A stretch of DNA of 64,000 bases from Corynebacterium sp. ACRPO (GCF_022347205.1 NZ_JAKRNE010000002.1:124001-188000); one strand, 5' to 3'; positions 27,132 to 36,500 are shown, counted from the stretch's first letter. Numbers and translations are program-made. Notes: a model not told the origin generated them from the letters alone.

Positions 27132-27533
27132 TATTTGACCATTGGCAGGTTTGTGTGAGTTTCCCGGGCTTGTTGGCAACTTGGAGCTCCCGCTGGTTAG
27201 CAACCGGCAGACCAACACCTCCACAGGATCAAGGACACGTGTGACTCGATATGGAACCATTCTGGGCTTGTGAATTCCGACGCTAGTGCTTTTCATTGCT
27301 CCCGGGTTTGAGTGACAAGCATCCGCGACACGATTGGACATATCGAGTAAGCGCGCTAATTCTTAACCCGCTCCCTTGGCGCTCATGGGAAAGCGACCGC
27401 CAAGACAATAGTGTTCCGCTGGTGAGCGCGAAGGAATCGGAGATGAGAAAAGACGTGAGAGGGCAAGAACGCCGAGGGAGTGCTCCGGCAGAAGCAAGAA
27501 CAGAAGCTTTACTAATGCTGGTGTCGGCATGAA
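27132..27533. other. Gene-free stretch between lipoprotein and odhA
   Basis: I see no convincing gene here. Bases 27140-27340 have imperfect direct repeats (TTGTTGGCAACTTGG and TGGTTAGCAACCGG) and look like decayed sequence of unknown origin. Bases 27371-27434 hold one unit of the hairpin repeat family, described separately. A 78-codon frame (27296-27532) crosses the repeat and shows no protein-like character. Confidence 0.5.
27371..27434. repeat. Intergenic hairpin repeat D (one unit)
   Basis: A single unit: left arm CTCCCTTGGCGCTCATGGG (27371-27389) and right arm CTGGTGAGCGCGAAGGA (27418-27434). It is more degenerate than clusters A-C and again lies between two converging genes. Confidence 0.65.
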
Positions 27534-27534
27534 T

Positions 27535-27566
27535 AAACCCCAGTGAGGAGGTTCTCACTGGGGTTT
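27535..27566 (-). terminator. odhA terminator
   Basis: A perfect 13-bp inverted repeat AAACCCCAGTGAG / CTCACTGGGGTTT with a 6-nt loop lies 18 bp after the odhA stop. On the minus strand the stem ends in TTT followed by ATT, a plausible intrinsic terminator, and symmetric enough to work from either side. Confidence 0.85.
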
Positions 27567-27583
27567 AAACGGGGTAGAGGCGA

Positions 27584-30500
27584 CTAGATATCGAAGGCCT
27601 CTTCCAGCAGGTTCTTCTGCTCAATCTGGTGCACCTTGGCGTTACCGGTGGCAGTCGAGGACTGAGCACGGCGGGAAACGCGTACCAGCTCCGGCATATC
27701 CGGAATCAGGGTGCGCAGGTGCTCGTTGTAGAACGGCCATGGGCCCTGGTTGGCCGGCTCGTCCTGAACGAAGCGGACCTGGGTGGCGTTCGGGTAAGCC
27801 TCGAATGCCTCGCGCAGGCGGTTGAAAGGAATCGGGTGAAGCATTTCCACGCGGACGATGGCGATGTCATCGCGGCCATCGGCCTCGCGCTTCTTTTCCA
27901 GATCCCAGTACAGCTTGCCGGAGACCAGCATGATGGTCTTGACCTTGTCGGTATCGCCGACCTTATTGCCGTCGATGTCGACGTAGTTCGGGTCATTGAT
28001 AACGGACTGGAAGCGCTTGACTTCGGTGAAGTCTTCCACGGCGGAGGTAGCTGCCTTGTTGCGCAGCATGGACTTCGGGGTGAAGACGACCAGCGGGCGC
28101 TTCATCTCACCGAGTGCCTGGCGGCGCAGCAGGTGGAAGTGGTTAGCCGGGGTGGAAGGCTGAGCCACGGTCATGGAACCCTCAGCGCACAGCTGCAGGT
28201 AGCGCTCGATGCGGGCGGAGGAGTGGTCCGGGCCTTGTCCCTCGTAGCCGTGTGGCAGGAGGAGTACCAGGCTGGACAGCTGGCCCCACTTCGCCTCACC
28301 GGAGGAGATGTATTCGTCGATGATGGTCTGGGCGCCGTTGGCAAAGTCACCGAACTGTGCTTCCCAGGCCACGAGAGCGTCTGGGTTGCCCACGGTGTAG
28401 CCGTACTCGAAGCCCATGCCGGCGAACTCGGTCAGAGCGGAGTTATAAACCATGAACTTGCCGCCGTTGCCCTTGGAGGTAGCGACGGCGTGCAACGGGT
28501 TGTACTCGTTGCCGTTGCGTGGATCGAAGGTGACTGCGTGGCGCTGGGTGAAGGTACCGCGACGGGAATCCTCACCAGCCAGGCGGACAACCTTGCCCTC
28601 ACCAGCCAGGGAACCGAAGGCGATGAGCTCGCCCCAGCCCCAGTCGATGCCGCCCTTACGGGAGGACTTCTCGCGCTCCTTGGCTACCTTGCCCACGCGC
28701 TTGTGGTACTCGAAGTCCTCTGGTGGGTTGCCATAGGCGGCACCCAGCTCAGCCAGTTCCTCGGCGGTAATCGAGGTATCCAGGCCGCGGGTGAGCTCCT
28801 GGGAGGAGGTGATACCGGTCTGCTCCTTCGGGCGAGCCTTGCCGGCTTCCTTATGCTCAGCAAAGACGGATTCCATCTGGTCGTGGAAGTCGCGAGCGGC
28901 TGCCTCGGCGTCCTCGGCGGAAAGGTCACCACGGCCGATGAGGTCGTTGGTGTAGTGTTCGCGCACTGCCTGGTGCTCGTCGATGACCGAGTAGAGCTCC
29001 GGCTGGGTCATGGACGGATCATCGGCCTCGTTGTGACCGCGCAAGCGGTAGACCATGAGATCAATGAAGACGTCCTTGCCAAACTGGCGGCGGTACTCGG
29101 CTGCCATCTGACCAACCCAGACAACTGCTTCTGGGTCATCGCCGTTGACGTGGAAGACCGGGCAGTCGAAGCCCTTGGCCAGGTCGGTGGCGTAGTGGGT
29201 GGAGCGGCCGGAGTCCGGGGTGGTGGTGAAGCCCACCTGGTTGTTAACCACGATGTGGACGGTGCCGCCGTTAGTGTAACCGCGCAGCTGAGACAGGTTG
29301 ATGGTCTCTTGGACAATGCCCAGGCCGGTGAAGGAAGCATCGCCGTGGAGCATGACTGGAACAACGGTGTGGCCCTCTGGGCCCTTGTCCAAGATGTCCT
29401 GCTTAGCGCGGGCGATGCCCTCCATGACCGGATCGACGGCCTCGAGGTGGGATGGGTTGGCGGCAAGGGTGACCTTGATTTCGCCATCGCCAAACATCTG
29501 CAGGTGGTGGCCCTCGGAGCCCAAGTGGTACTTCACGTCACCGGAGCCGCCGAGCTGGCCGCCCTTGTAGTTGCCGTCAAACTCGCCAAAGATATCGGCC
29601 AGTGGCTTGCCCACGATATTGAACAGGACGTTTAGGCGGCCGCGGTGTGGCATGCCGATGACGACCTCATCCAGATCCTGGCCGGCGGCGGTATCAATGA
29701 TGGAATCCAGCAGCGGGATGAGGGTCTCGGCGCCCTCGAGGGAGAAGCGCTTCTGGCCCACGTACTTGGTCTGCAGGAAGTTCTCGAATGCTTCGGCGGC
29801 ATTGACCTTCTGCAGGATGTACTTCTGCTCCGCGTTGGTCGGCTTTGGCATGCCCGCCTCCAGGCGGTCCTGCAGCCAGCCGCGCTCATCGCGGTCGAGG
29901 ATGTGGGTGTATTCGGAGCCGACCTTCAAGGTGTAGGCGGCGCGCAGGCGAGAGAGCACCTCGCGCAGGGTCATCTGCTCCTTGCCGCCAAAGCCACCGA
30001 CATTGAAGGTGCGGTCCAGATCCCAGATGGTCAGACCGTGGGTTGCGATGTCGAGGTCGCGGTGGTCCGGGTTAGGCAGGCCCGGCTGGATCCAGCCCAG
30101 CGGGTTGGTATCGGCCAGCAGGTGGCCGCGGGAGCGGTAGGACTCGATGAGCTGCATGACGCGGGTGTTCTTGTCCACGCCGGAGTTCGGCACGTCCTGT
30201 GCCCAACGGAACGGCTCATAAGGCACGCCCATGGAGGAGAAGAGGTCGTCCCAAAAGGCGCCGTCGACAAGCAGCTGGCCAATGGTGCGCAAGAACTCGC
30301 CGGACTCTGCACCCTGGATGACGCGGTGGTCATAGGTGGAGGTCAGGGTAACCAGGCGGCCGACGCCCAAGTCTGCCAAGCGGTCCGCGGAAGCGCCGGC
30401 GAACTCGGCCGGGTAATCCATGGAGCCCACGCCGATAATGGAGCCGGCGCCCTTAGTCAGGCGGGCGATGGAGTGGCGGGTGCCGATGCCGCCTGGGTTG

Positions 30501-31306
30501 GTGAGGTTAATGGTCACACCAGAGAAGTCATCCATGGTGAGCTTGTTCTTACGAGAACGGGTAACGATGTCCTCGTAGGCCTCAACGAACTCGGAGAAAG
30601 ACTTGGTCTCGCACTCCTTGATGGCGGCGACGACCAACGCGCGGGAGCCATCCTTCTGCGGCAGGTCAATTGCCAAGCCCAGGTTAATGTGCTCCGGCTG
30701 GATGACAAAAGGCTTGCCATCCTTTTCCTCGTAGCGCACGTTCATGTCTGGGTGCAGCTGTACGGCCTTAACCATGGCGTAGCCGATGATGTGGGTAAAG
30801 GAGATCTTGCCACCGCGGGTGCGCTTGAGGTGGTCATTGATCATGGAGCGGTTTTCCCACATGAGCTTGACCGGCATATCGCGCACGGTGGTAGCGGTAG
30901 GAATCTCCAGGGATTCTTCCATGTTCTTCGCAATGGCCTTGAACATGCCCTTGAGCTGGCGCTCCTCGCCGCCCTTATAGTCCGCAATGCGGTCGAGCGG
31001 GGACTCGGGCTTCTTTACGGATTGCTTTGCCTTGGCGGTCTTTTCCTGCGCCTTGGTCACGGACTTTTCTACGTTAGTCTCGCGGGCCTCCTGCTTGCGG
31101 GCGGTAGTAGTACCCTCAGTCTTCTTTGCGGCAGGCTTAGACGGCTTCTTCGCGGCCTCCTTGGCTGGGGCCTTAGACTTAGGCGCGCCGTTTGCCTCGA
31201 AGTAGTCGCGCCACTCCTTATCTACGGAGCTAGGGTCCTTGGAGTACTGCTGGAACTGCTCGTCTATCAGCCACGCGTTGGGGCCGAAGATATTCGATGT
31301 GCTCAC
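27584..31306 (-). CDS. odhA: OdhA: 2-oxoglutarate dehydrogenase E1 fused to an E2 succinyltransferase core
   Basis: This 1240-residue actinobacterial fusion begins (GTG) STSNIFGPNAWLIDEQFQQY; an ATG six codons upstream (31324) is the alternative. An Ala/Lys-rich linker (about 40-110) precedes the E2 acyltransferase core, with IPTATTVRDMP, HIIGYAMVKAVQLHPDMN and the catalytic DHRVIQGAE. The ThDP-dependent E1 part follows (MPHRGRLNVLFNIVGKPL, HGDASFTGLGIVQETINL, VNNQVGFTTTPDSGRSTHYATD). There is no lipoyl domain; in corynebacteria OdhA works with AceF and Lpd in a mixed complex and is controlled by OdhI. It converts 2-oxoglutarate to succinyl-CoA. Confidence 0.96.
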   Translation of the reverse strand: MSTSNIFGPNAWLIDEQFQQYSKDPSSVDKEWRDYFEANGAPKSKAPAKEAAKKPSKPAAKKTEGTTTARKQEARETNVEKSVTKAQEKTAKAKQSVKKPESPLDRIADYKGGEERQLKGMFKAIAKNMEESLEIPTATTVRDMPVKLMWENRSMINDHLKRTRGGKISFTHIIGYAMVKAVQLHPDMNVRYEEKDGKPFVIQPEHINLGLAIDLPQKDGSRALVVAAIKECETKSFSEFVEAYEDIVTRSRKNKLTMDDFSGVTINLTNPGGIGTRHSIARLTKGAGSIIGVGSMDYPAEFAGASADRLADLGVGRLVTLTSTYDHRVIQGAESGEFLRTIGQLLVDGAFWDDLFSSMGVPYEPFRWAQDVPNSGVDKNTRVMQLIESYRSRGHLLADTNPLGWIQPGLPNPDHRDLDIATHGLTIWDLDRTFNVGGFGGKEQMTLREVLSRLRAAYTLKVGSEYTHILDRDERGWLQDRLEAGMPKPTNAEQKYILQKVNAAEAFENFLQTKYVGQKRFSLEGAETLIPLLDSIIDTAAGQDLDEVVIGMPHRGRLNVLFNIVGKPLADIFGEFDGNYKGGQLGGSGDVKYHLGSEGHHLQMFGDGEIKVTLAANPSHLEAVDPVMEGIARAKQDILDKGPEGHTVVPVMLHGDASFTGLGIVQETINLSQLRGYTNGGTVHIVVNNQVGFTTTPDSGRSTHYATDLAKGFDCPVFHVNGDDPEAVVWVGQMAAEYRRQFGKDVFIDLMVYRLRGHNEADDPSMTQPELYSVIDEHQAVREHYTNDLIGRGDLSAEDAEAAARDFHDQMESVFAEHKEAGKARPKEQTGITSSQELTRGLDTSITAEELAELGAAYGNPPEDFEYHKRVGKVAKEREKSSRKGGIDWGWGELIAFGSLAGEGKVVRLAGEDSRRGTFTQRHAVTFDPRNGNEYNPLHAVATSKGNGGKFMVYNSALTEFAGMGFEYGYTVGNPDALVAWEAQFGDFANGAQTIIDEYISSGEAKWGQLSSLVLLLPHGYEGQGPDHSSARIERYLQLCAEGSMTVAQPSTPANHFHLLRRQALGEMKRPLVVFTPKSMLRNKAATSAVEDFTEVKRFQSVINDPNYVDIDGNKVGDTDKVKTIMLVSGKLYWDLEKKREADGRDDIAIVRVEMLHPIPFNRLREAFEAYPNATQVRFVQDEPANQGPWPFYNEHLRTLIPDMPELVRVSRRAQSSTATGNAKVHQIEQKNLLEEAFDI

Positions 31307-31421
31307 GGCAGGTATTCGCCTCATTTCTCTGCTTTAAAATGGTCGTTTATTCGACTTTAGTGCGGCCTTTGGACAAGCGCATAGGCCGCTCGCCAAAGAG
31401 TCTGCCTACATGATACGGGTC

Positions 31422-31451
31422 ATACCCCTAAACTCACTATGTTAGGGGTAT
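31422..31451. promoter_or_regulatory. Inverted repeat upstream of odhA
   Basis: ATACCCCTAA and TTAGGGGTAT (10 bp each) flank a 10-nt spacer, about 115 bp upstream of odhA and 33 bp after the stop of the next gene. There is no T-run, so an operator or weak terminator are both possible. Confidence 0.45.
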
Positions 31452-31483
31452 CAATAGCCCCACTTAACGGTTCCCGGCTACCC

Positions 31484-32218
31484 CTAGGCTTGGGTGAGGG
31501 GAGAAAGCTGCTCGCCGGCATGCTCGATGACCTGCTTGGCCAACTTGCGGTTGGCGGTGGTGCCCAGCACGGCGCCGATGCCCATGGGCATGAGCTTGCT
31601 GATCCACGCCCACTTCAGGCGCTTGGTGATTTGCTTGGTAAAAAGCTTGGTCAAGCGGCCGTTGATGCCAGACAGCGTCGGGCCGGAGAAGCGGGAGAGG
31701 CTAGCGGCCGAGCGCATGCCCGCCACGCTATTGAGATCGCCCACAAAGGTATCCACCAAAGCGGAGCCCTTCGAACCGGTCAGCACCACAAGTACAAGGG
31801 CGCGGCGGCGCTCGGGGGACTTGATGTCATCGCCACGCAGGTAGGCCGAAGCCAAGATGTACCACGCGGCCGCCTCCAAGAAGACCACGGATTCGCCGGC
31901 GATGGTAGCTGTGCCGGTTACCAAACCGACACCAGGGATGGCAGCGGAAGCACCGGCGGCCGCACCGGTGCCGGAGGTGATATTGAGGAAGTGCTTGTCA
32001 ATGAGCTCCTGCAGCTGCTGCGGGCTCGCGTCTTTATTGCGCTTCTTTAAGTTCTCGACGTACTTGATAATGACGCCGGACTGCACGGCCACTGCGCGGT
32101 CCAAGGAATTGAGGAGCGCGGAGGTAAAACGGTTGGTATCTTCCGGATCGATGTCATAGGTATCGATGGTGTCGACCTCGGCGGAGTTGTCCTTTTTGTC
32201 TTTAGTAAAGAAACCCAT
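31484..32218 (-). CDS. Conserved hypothetical protein with glycine-rich central helix
   Basis: This 244-residue protein has a polar N-terminus, then a small-residue stretch (TSGTGAAAGASAAIPGVGLVTGTATIAGES) followed by LEAAAWYILASAYLRG, and a basic helical C-terminal part. It could associate with the membrane through the central region. AGAAGG precedes the ATG. It lies upstream of odhA on the same strand with a 177-bp gap. I do not recognise the family. Confidence 0.72.
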   Translation of the reverse strand: MGFFTKDKKDNSAEVDTIDTYDIDPEDTNRFTSALLNSLDRAVAVQSGVIIKYVENLKKRNKDASPQQLQELIDKHFLNITSGTGAAAGASAAIPGVGLVTGTATIAGESVVFLEAAAWYILASAYLRGDDIKSPERRRALVLVVLTGSKGSALVDTFVGDLNSVAGMRSAASLSRFSGPTLSGINGRLTKLFTKQITKRLKWAWISKLMPMGIGAVLGTTANRKLAKQVIEHAGEQLSPLTQA

Positions 32219-32334
32219 GTGTCCTTCTCTTTTGCTAAAACTTATCTGCGCCCAGCATAGTAAAGGCTCTATTTATGCGCCGCCGCGCCGCTTTGAGATC
32301 GCCGAGGGCGTGCAAGCAACCTAAGCTAGTGAGT

Positions 32335-34038
32335 ATGGTTACGCCGCACGAGAACAACCGCGATTCCGGGGGTTTCCCTCTGGAAGAGTCTTCCGCGGCG
32401 GCGCGCCTGAAAGCGGAGCAGGCCCACGAACGCGCCCGCCGCGCGCACGAAGAGGCCCAAAACGCCCTGGCCGATGAGCTCACCGTCCGCACTACCTCCG
32501 GGTGGGTGCGCGGCGTTATAGAGGAGGACCTGCGCACCGATCGCCCCATTAGCGCCGGTCCGGTGCTCACTTGGCGCGGCATCCCCTTCGGCGATACCAC
32601 CGCCGGGGACAACCGCTTCCGCGCCCCGCAGCCCGCACCGGCTTGGGATGGCGTGCGTGATTGCAGCCAGTTCGGACCACCGGCCCCGCAGCCCACGTAT
32701 TCCTGGACCGACCGTATTATCGGCTCCGAGAACTGCCTGCACCTCGACATCGTGCGCCCGCGCACCGAAGAGAAGCTTCCCGTGGTGGTCTACCTGCACG
32801 GAGGCAGCTTCATTATGGGCTCGTCCCATATGCTCATGCTCCGCGGCTTTGAGCTCGCCACTCGCATGGACGTGGTCTACGTATCCATTAACTTCCGCCT
32901 CAACTCCCTGGGCTATTTGGATTTGCGCAGCCTGGGCGGCGACTGCAGCGCTAACCCGGCGGTGGCCGATCAGATTCTGGCGCTGCAGTGGGTGCGCGAC
33001 AATATCGCGGCCTTTGGCGGCGATCCTGATTCCGTCACCCTCATGGGCGAATCGGCCGGCGGCGCGGCGGTTCTCACCCTTATGACGAGCCCGCCCGCGA
33101 AGGGCCTATTCCACCGCGCCATTGCCCAGTCCCCGCCGATTGCGATGATCCATTCCCGCGCCCAGTCCACCTTGTGGGCGCGCGAGCTGGTCCACCGCAT
33201 GGCCTTGCCCCGGCGCACCTCGGTGGAGGACCTGCGCCAGGAGAACTTTGCCGATCTGGTGCGCTCGGGTCAATCCATGATGTGGCGGGCCGGCGAGCTC
33301 ATTCACCTCAATTCCTGCTACGCGCCCACGGTGGATGATGAGCTCATTCCGGAACACCCCATCGCCGCCTTTGAAAACGGGCATCAGCACCAGATTCCGC
33401 TGCTCATCGGCACGAACTCGGACGAGGCTAGTTTTGGCAAATTCCTCTTCCAGCGCCAAAGCTCCCGCGAGCGCGCCGCCTTGCGCCTTCTGGCTTCCTT
33501 CGATCCCCAGCACGCCCCCGAGGTCGTGGCCGCCTATGACGGCGCGGTGGCCCGGGAGGACTTTGCGCACCTGCTTGCCGACGCCCTCTTTTGGGCACCC
33601 TCCACCCGCATCGCCACCGCGCATGCGCAGGCGGCACCAACGTGGATGTATCGCTTCGACTTCGCCTCTGCCGTGCTCAAGTGGCTGGGCCTAGGAGCCA
33701 TGCATTCGATGGAGCTGGGCAATGTCTTCGGTGACCCTTACTCCTCGCGCGCGTCTTTCCTTACCAATTGGGGCTCGCGTGCGGAGATGGAAGAACTTAC
33801 CGCCACCATGCAGCAACACTGGTCTGCCTTCATCCATGGCGGCCGCCCGGAGATGAGCTGGCCACGCTACGGGTCCACTCAGCGCGCCACCATGATCTTC
33901 GATGCCGAGGCCTATATTGAGCATGCGCCGCATGAGCTCAAGCGACAAGCCTGGGAGGGATACCACATGTTGGAGTGGGGAAGTGGGCGCCCGGAGCTGG
34001 TGAGATCTTTGGGCTTCCAACCATCCGGGTGGGAATAA
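32335..34038 (+). CDS. Type-B carboxylesterase (alpha/beta hydrolase)
   Basis: This 567-residue protein shows the carboxylesterase type-B nucleophile elbow GESAGGAAVLTLM, the oxyanion segment YLHGGSFIMGSS and GAMHSMELGNVFG near the C-terminal catalytic His. An N-terminal coiled stretch of about 40 residues (AAARLKAEQAHERARRAHEEAQ) is unusual; there is no signal peptide. ATG 32335 follows TAAGCT by 8 nt, so it is probably leaderless. The ester substrate is unknown. Confidence 0.87.
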   Translation: MVTPHENNRDSGGFPLEESSAAARLKAEQAHERARRAHEEAQNALADELTVRTTSGWVRGVIEEDLRTDRPISAGPVLTWRGIPFGDTTAGDNRFRAPQPAPAWDGVRDCSQFGPPAPQPTYSWTDRIIGSENCLHLDIVRPRTEEKLPVVVYLHGGSFIMGSSHMLMLRGFELATRMDVVYVSINFRLNSLGYLDLRSLGGDCSANPAVADQILALQWVRDNIAAFGGDPDSVTLMGESAGGAAVLTLMTSPPAKGLFHRAIAQSPPIAMIHSRAQSTLWARELVHRMALPRRTSVEDLRQENFADLVRSGQSMMWRAGELIHLNSCYAPTVDDELIPEHPIAAFENGHQHQIPLLIGTNSDEASFGKFLFQRQSSRERAALRLLASFDPQHAPEVVAAYDGAVAREDFAHLLADALFWAPSTRIATAHAQAAPTWMYRFDFASAVLKWLGLGAMHSMELGNVFGDPYSSRASFLTNWGSRAEMEELTATMQQHWSAFIHGGRPEMSWPRYGSTQRATMIFDAEAYIEHAPHELKRQAWEGYHMLEWGSGRPELVRSLGFQPSGWE

Positions 34039-34119
34039 CGGTAGACTCCACAGTGACCGCGGGCGGCGGCTTGCCTACCGTGGGAACCTCTGCTTCCGAA
34101 GGATGGATTTTAAACCACC

Positions 34120-34968
34120 ATGAGCTTTTTCGAAGATATTGCTTCTGCATTGGATGCCGAGGGCATCGAGTCCCGCGTCAACGACGACGTCATGTTCGTT
34201 CCAATCACCTCTGATCTGGAAATCCAATTTATTGAAATCGATCCGCTTCTCCCCGCCGCGAACGTCTACATTGCCGCGGCGGATGTTGATGAAGACGATG
34301 AAGAATTTGAGGCAGTCCTTGTCTCCGTCGCCTTCTCTGTAGATGATGCCGTGGAGGCGGTGTCCCGCCACATCGCCACCGACCAGGTGGTCACCGTCCT
34401 GCGTGACCTGCTGGAGGGCACCGATGAGCGCATCGCGGAACTAGAATTTGCCCAAGATGAGCTCAACCCGCACCTCGTCGTGGCTGAAGTGGCCAATGAC
34501 TCGGAGCTGCGCGTGCTCGTGGAAACCATCGACGGCGTCCCGTCCGCCATCGTCCGCTTCCTCGCCTTTGACTTCGACGAAGACGATCTCGATGACATGG
34601 AGGATGAGGCAGTCGCCCTCGCCTGGGAAGTGGACGAAGAGGATGAGGACCTCGACGAGGCTGACCGCCTTGCTCTCTTTGATAACGCCGAGTTTGATGA
34701 CGTTCCCATCGTGGAGGTTCCCGCCGAGGCCCTTGAGCTTGGCACCTACACCGACTTCGATCGCCTCTTTGATGTCCTAGGCCTCGTCTCCGAGCAGGCC
34801 CTGGACTGGGAAGCACAGCTCGTTTCCTTCGATGACGAAGACTACGAAGAGCCCGATGTCTACGACATCTTCGGCGAAGACGACGAGGACGAAGATGAGT
34901 ATTACTTGGACGGCGACGATGCCGACCTGGACGACGAATCCGCCGCCCCCGCAGCCGACGAAAAATAG
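34120..34968 (+). CDS. Highly acidic conserved hypothetical protein
   Basis: This 282-residue cytoplasmic protein is rich in Asp and Glu, with a tail of almost pure acidic residues (EDDEDEDEYYLDGDDADLDDE). The N-terminal ~130 residues (SFFEDIASALDAEGIESRVNDDVMFVPI) resemble the small bacterial YbjN-like fold, and a second similar half may follow near 140. I infer a chaperone-like or sensory role at most; function unknown. It is followed by a terminator hairpin. Confidence 0.7.
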   Translation: MSFFEDIASALDAEGIESRVNDDVMFVPITSDLEIQFIEIDPLLPAANVYIAAADVDEDDEEFEAVLVSVAFSVDDAVEAVSRHIATDQVVTVLRDLLEGTDERIAELEFAQDELNPHLVVAEVANDSELRVLVETIDGVPSAIVRFLAFDFDEDDLDDMEDEAVALAWEVDEEDEDLDEADRLALFDNAEFDDVPIVEVPAEALELGTYTDFDRLFDVLGLVSEQALDWEAQLVSFDDEDYEEPDVYDIFGEDDEDEDEYYLDGDDADLDDESAAPAADEK

Positions 34969-34984
34969 CCCCCGCCTCCCCATA

Positions 34985-35019
34985 GCCCAGCCCCGCCGCC
35001 TTCCGCGGCCAGGCTGGGC
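34985..35019 (+). terminator. Terminator after the acidic protein gene
   Basis: GCCCAGCC (34985-34992) pairs with GGCTGGGC (35012-35019), with further G/C pairing in between, and is followed by CTTTCCCGTTTT. A moderate intrinsic terminator. Confidence 0.65.
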
Positions 35020-35070
35020 CTTTCCCGTTTTAGGGGCCCTTTTGTGTTGCTACTTTCGCGCGCCGCCAAT

Positions 35071-35120
35071 TAGGCTTTAGGGCATCCCCAGCCTGCAGCT
35101 GGAAATCCGCCCTAAACCTA
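35071..35120 (+). promoter_or_regulatory. Two-tier stem-loop in the leader of the ECF S-component gene
   Basis: The outer stem TAGG-c-TTTAGGGC (35071-35083) pairs with GCCCTAAACCTA (35109-35120) with one bulged C; the inner stem CCAGC/GCTGG closes on a CTGCA loop (35088-35102). It ends 22 bp before the ATG, just upstream of the GAGGAGGAG ribosome site. No T-run follows. It may be a cis-acting RNA control element or an operator; it does not match a riboswitch I know. Confidence 0.45.
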
Positions 35121-35142
35121 GCCTTGTGAGGAGGAGAAGACC

Positions 35143-35985
35143 ATGGCGATGACCCGCGATACCACGTGGCGCTACGTCTTTGTTGTAGTAGCCGTGGCAC
35201 TCTCGCTTGCCGCGTGGTTATGCACCGTCTTTGGGGTGTACTCCACGGTAAATATGACTTTCGAGTCCTACCTGACCGCCAGCGTCTGGGTCCTCCTCCT
35301 AGCGGCCGCGGTGCTGCTATATACCTCGCAGCATGGGCTGGTGCCTAACTGCATCCTCCTGTATCCGATCTTCGGCGCCTCCATCAACCTGCTGTTGGGC
35401 TCGTTGACGGTGCGCACGCAGGTGCCGATGTTCTTCGATGCTGTCGGCACCGCCATCGTCGCCATCATCGCCGGTCCCGTGCTCGGCATGGCCACGGGGC
35501 TTACCACCACCGTATTGGGCGGAGCGTACTTTGCCTATAATCTCGCCTTTGCGCCCGTAGGTATCTTTATCGGTGCCGCAGTAGGCCTGCTGGCTCGCCG
35601 CGGGGTATTCAACAAGCTGTCCTGGATCATTTTCTCCGGCCTCGGAATAGGCATCGGCTCCGGCGTGATGAGCGTGTACGTACTCATCTTTTCCTTCAGT
35701 GGTCACCCACGCAAGGGGCCACAAAACCTCACCAAGTTCTACGAGATGATCGTCCAAGACGAGCGCCTGGCCATCATCTTGCAGGGCCTTACCTCGGACA
35801 TTCTGGATAAGGTCTTTACCGTCCTCATCGCCTGCTTGGTCCTGCGCTTTATGCCAAAGGCAATCGCCCGCCACTATACGGTGACCTTCAACCACGAGGT
35901 GATGAAGAAGGTGCTCCACGCGCCTGACCCGCATGCAGAGTCAGACGCATCTGCGCAGTCAACACAACAGCGAGCGACCGCCTAG
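35143..35985 (+). CDS. ECF transporter S component (vitamin-binding membrane subunit), substrate unknown
   Basis: This 280-residue protein has about six helices. The segment FFDAVGTAIVAIIAGPVLGMATGLTTTVLGG has the D-x-x-G-T-A...G-P-x-x-G-x-x-x-G pattern of ECF S-components, which bind a vitamin or cofactor precursor and borrow a shared energising module (EcfA/A'/T). No EcfA or EcfT gene is in the window. A charged loop of about 30 residues precedes the final helix. GAGGAGGAG upstream is a strong ribosome site. Confidence 0.72.
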   Translation: MAMTRDTTWRYVFVVVAVALSLAAWLCTVFGVYSTVNMTFESYLTASVWVLLLAAAVLLYTSQHGLVPNCILLYPIFGASINLLLGSLTVRTQVPMFFDAVGTAIVAIIAGPVLGMATGLTTTVLGGAYFAYNLAFAPVGIFIGAAVGLLARRGVFNKLSWIIFSGLGIGIGSGVMSVYVLIFSFSGHPRKGPQNLTKFYEMIVQDERLAIILQGLTSDILDKVFTVLIACLVLRFMPKAIARHYTVTFNHEVMKKVLHAPDPHAESDASAQSTQQRATA

Positions 35986-36500
35986 GCGGCTTGGCTGAAG
36001 CCGGCGAAGAGCGACTCGGGGGAGTGGACCGGCTGATAGGAGCTATCCACGAGCCACACATAAGTGGCATTCGGGCCACGGGAGACCTCGTGGACTGCAC
36101 CCACCATCTCTGCCGGCACGAGCGTGCGTATCCAGCCCTCGGCCACAGCTGGATCTACCGGCTGACCAAAGTTCTCGGTAATGCGGATGGTAATCAGATA
36201 CGCCGGAATGCGGTCTTGCCCAAAGCCACGCACGCGGGCCTTCACGCGCGCACCCACGCGGTGGCGGGTAATGCTCATGCAATACTCTCCGCCCGGTCCA
36301 CCGGCGGGCGTCGGCAGTTGCTTTATCGGTGGGCGCCAGGTGGGAGTAGGGCGCGCCAGGGAGCGCGGGTGGTGCATGATGGCGGCGATGGAATTGATGG
36401 TGTCATATTCGTGGTAGAGCAAGTCCGCCGCAATCTCGGAAGCGGACTGAGGCAGGTTCATCGCGGTGGGCTGGGGAAACTTCTTTTGTACGTTGTGCAT
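35982..36500 (-). CDS. Hypothetical protein divergent from an MFS exporter
   Basis: I choose ATG 36500, with TAGTGT 7 nt upstream, giving 172 residues; ATG 36506 is possible. The sequence has a polar helical start (SASEIAADLLYHEYDTINSIAAIMHH) and a beta-rich second half (RVKARVRGFGQDRIPAYLITIRIT). No signal peptide or known motif. The stop overlaps the stop of the converging ECF gene. Function unknown. Confidence 0.6.
   Translation of the reverse strand: MHNVQKKFPQPTAMNLPQSASEIAADLLYHEYDTINSIAAIMHHPRSLARPTPTWRPPIKQLPTPAGGPGGEYCMSITRHRVGARVKARVRGFGQDRIPAYLITIRITENFGQPVDPAVAEGWIRTLVPAEMVGAVHEVSRGPNATYVWLVDSSYQPVHSPESLFAGFSQAA

Noticed and set aside
26355..27341. 328-codon minus-strand frame over the lipoprotein gene and downstream gap
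   Set aside because: It is antisense to a lipoprotein gene with clear signal peptide and ribosome site; the upstream part is low-complexity spacer.
27629..31360. Long open frames on the + strand opposite odhA (668 and 571 codons)
   Set aside because: They are antisense shadows produced by high-GC codon bias in the odhA gene, whose own protein is unambiguous.
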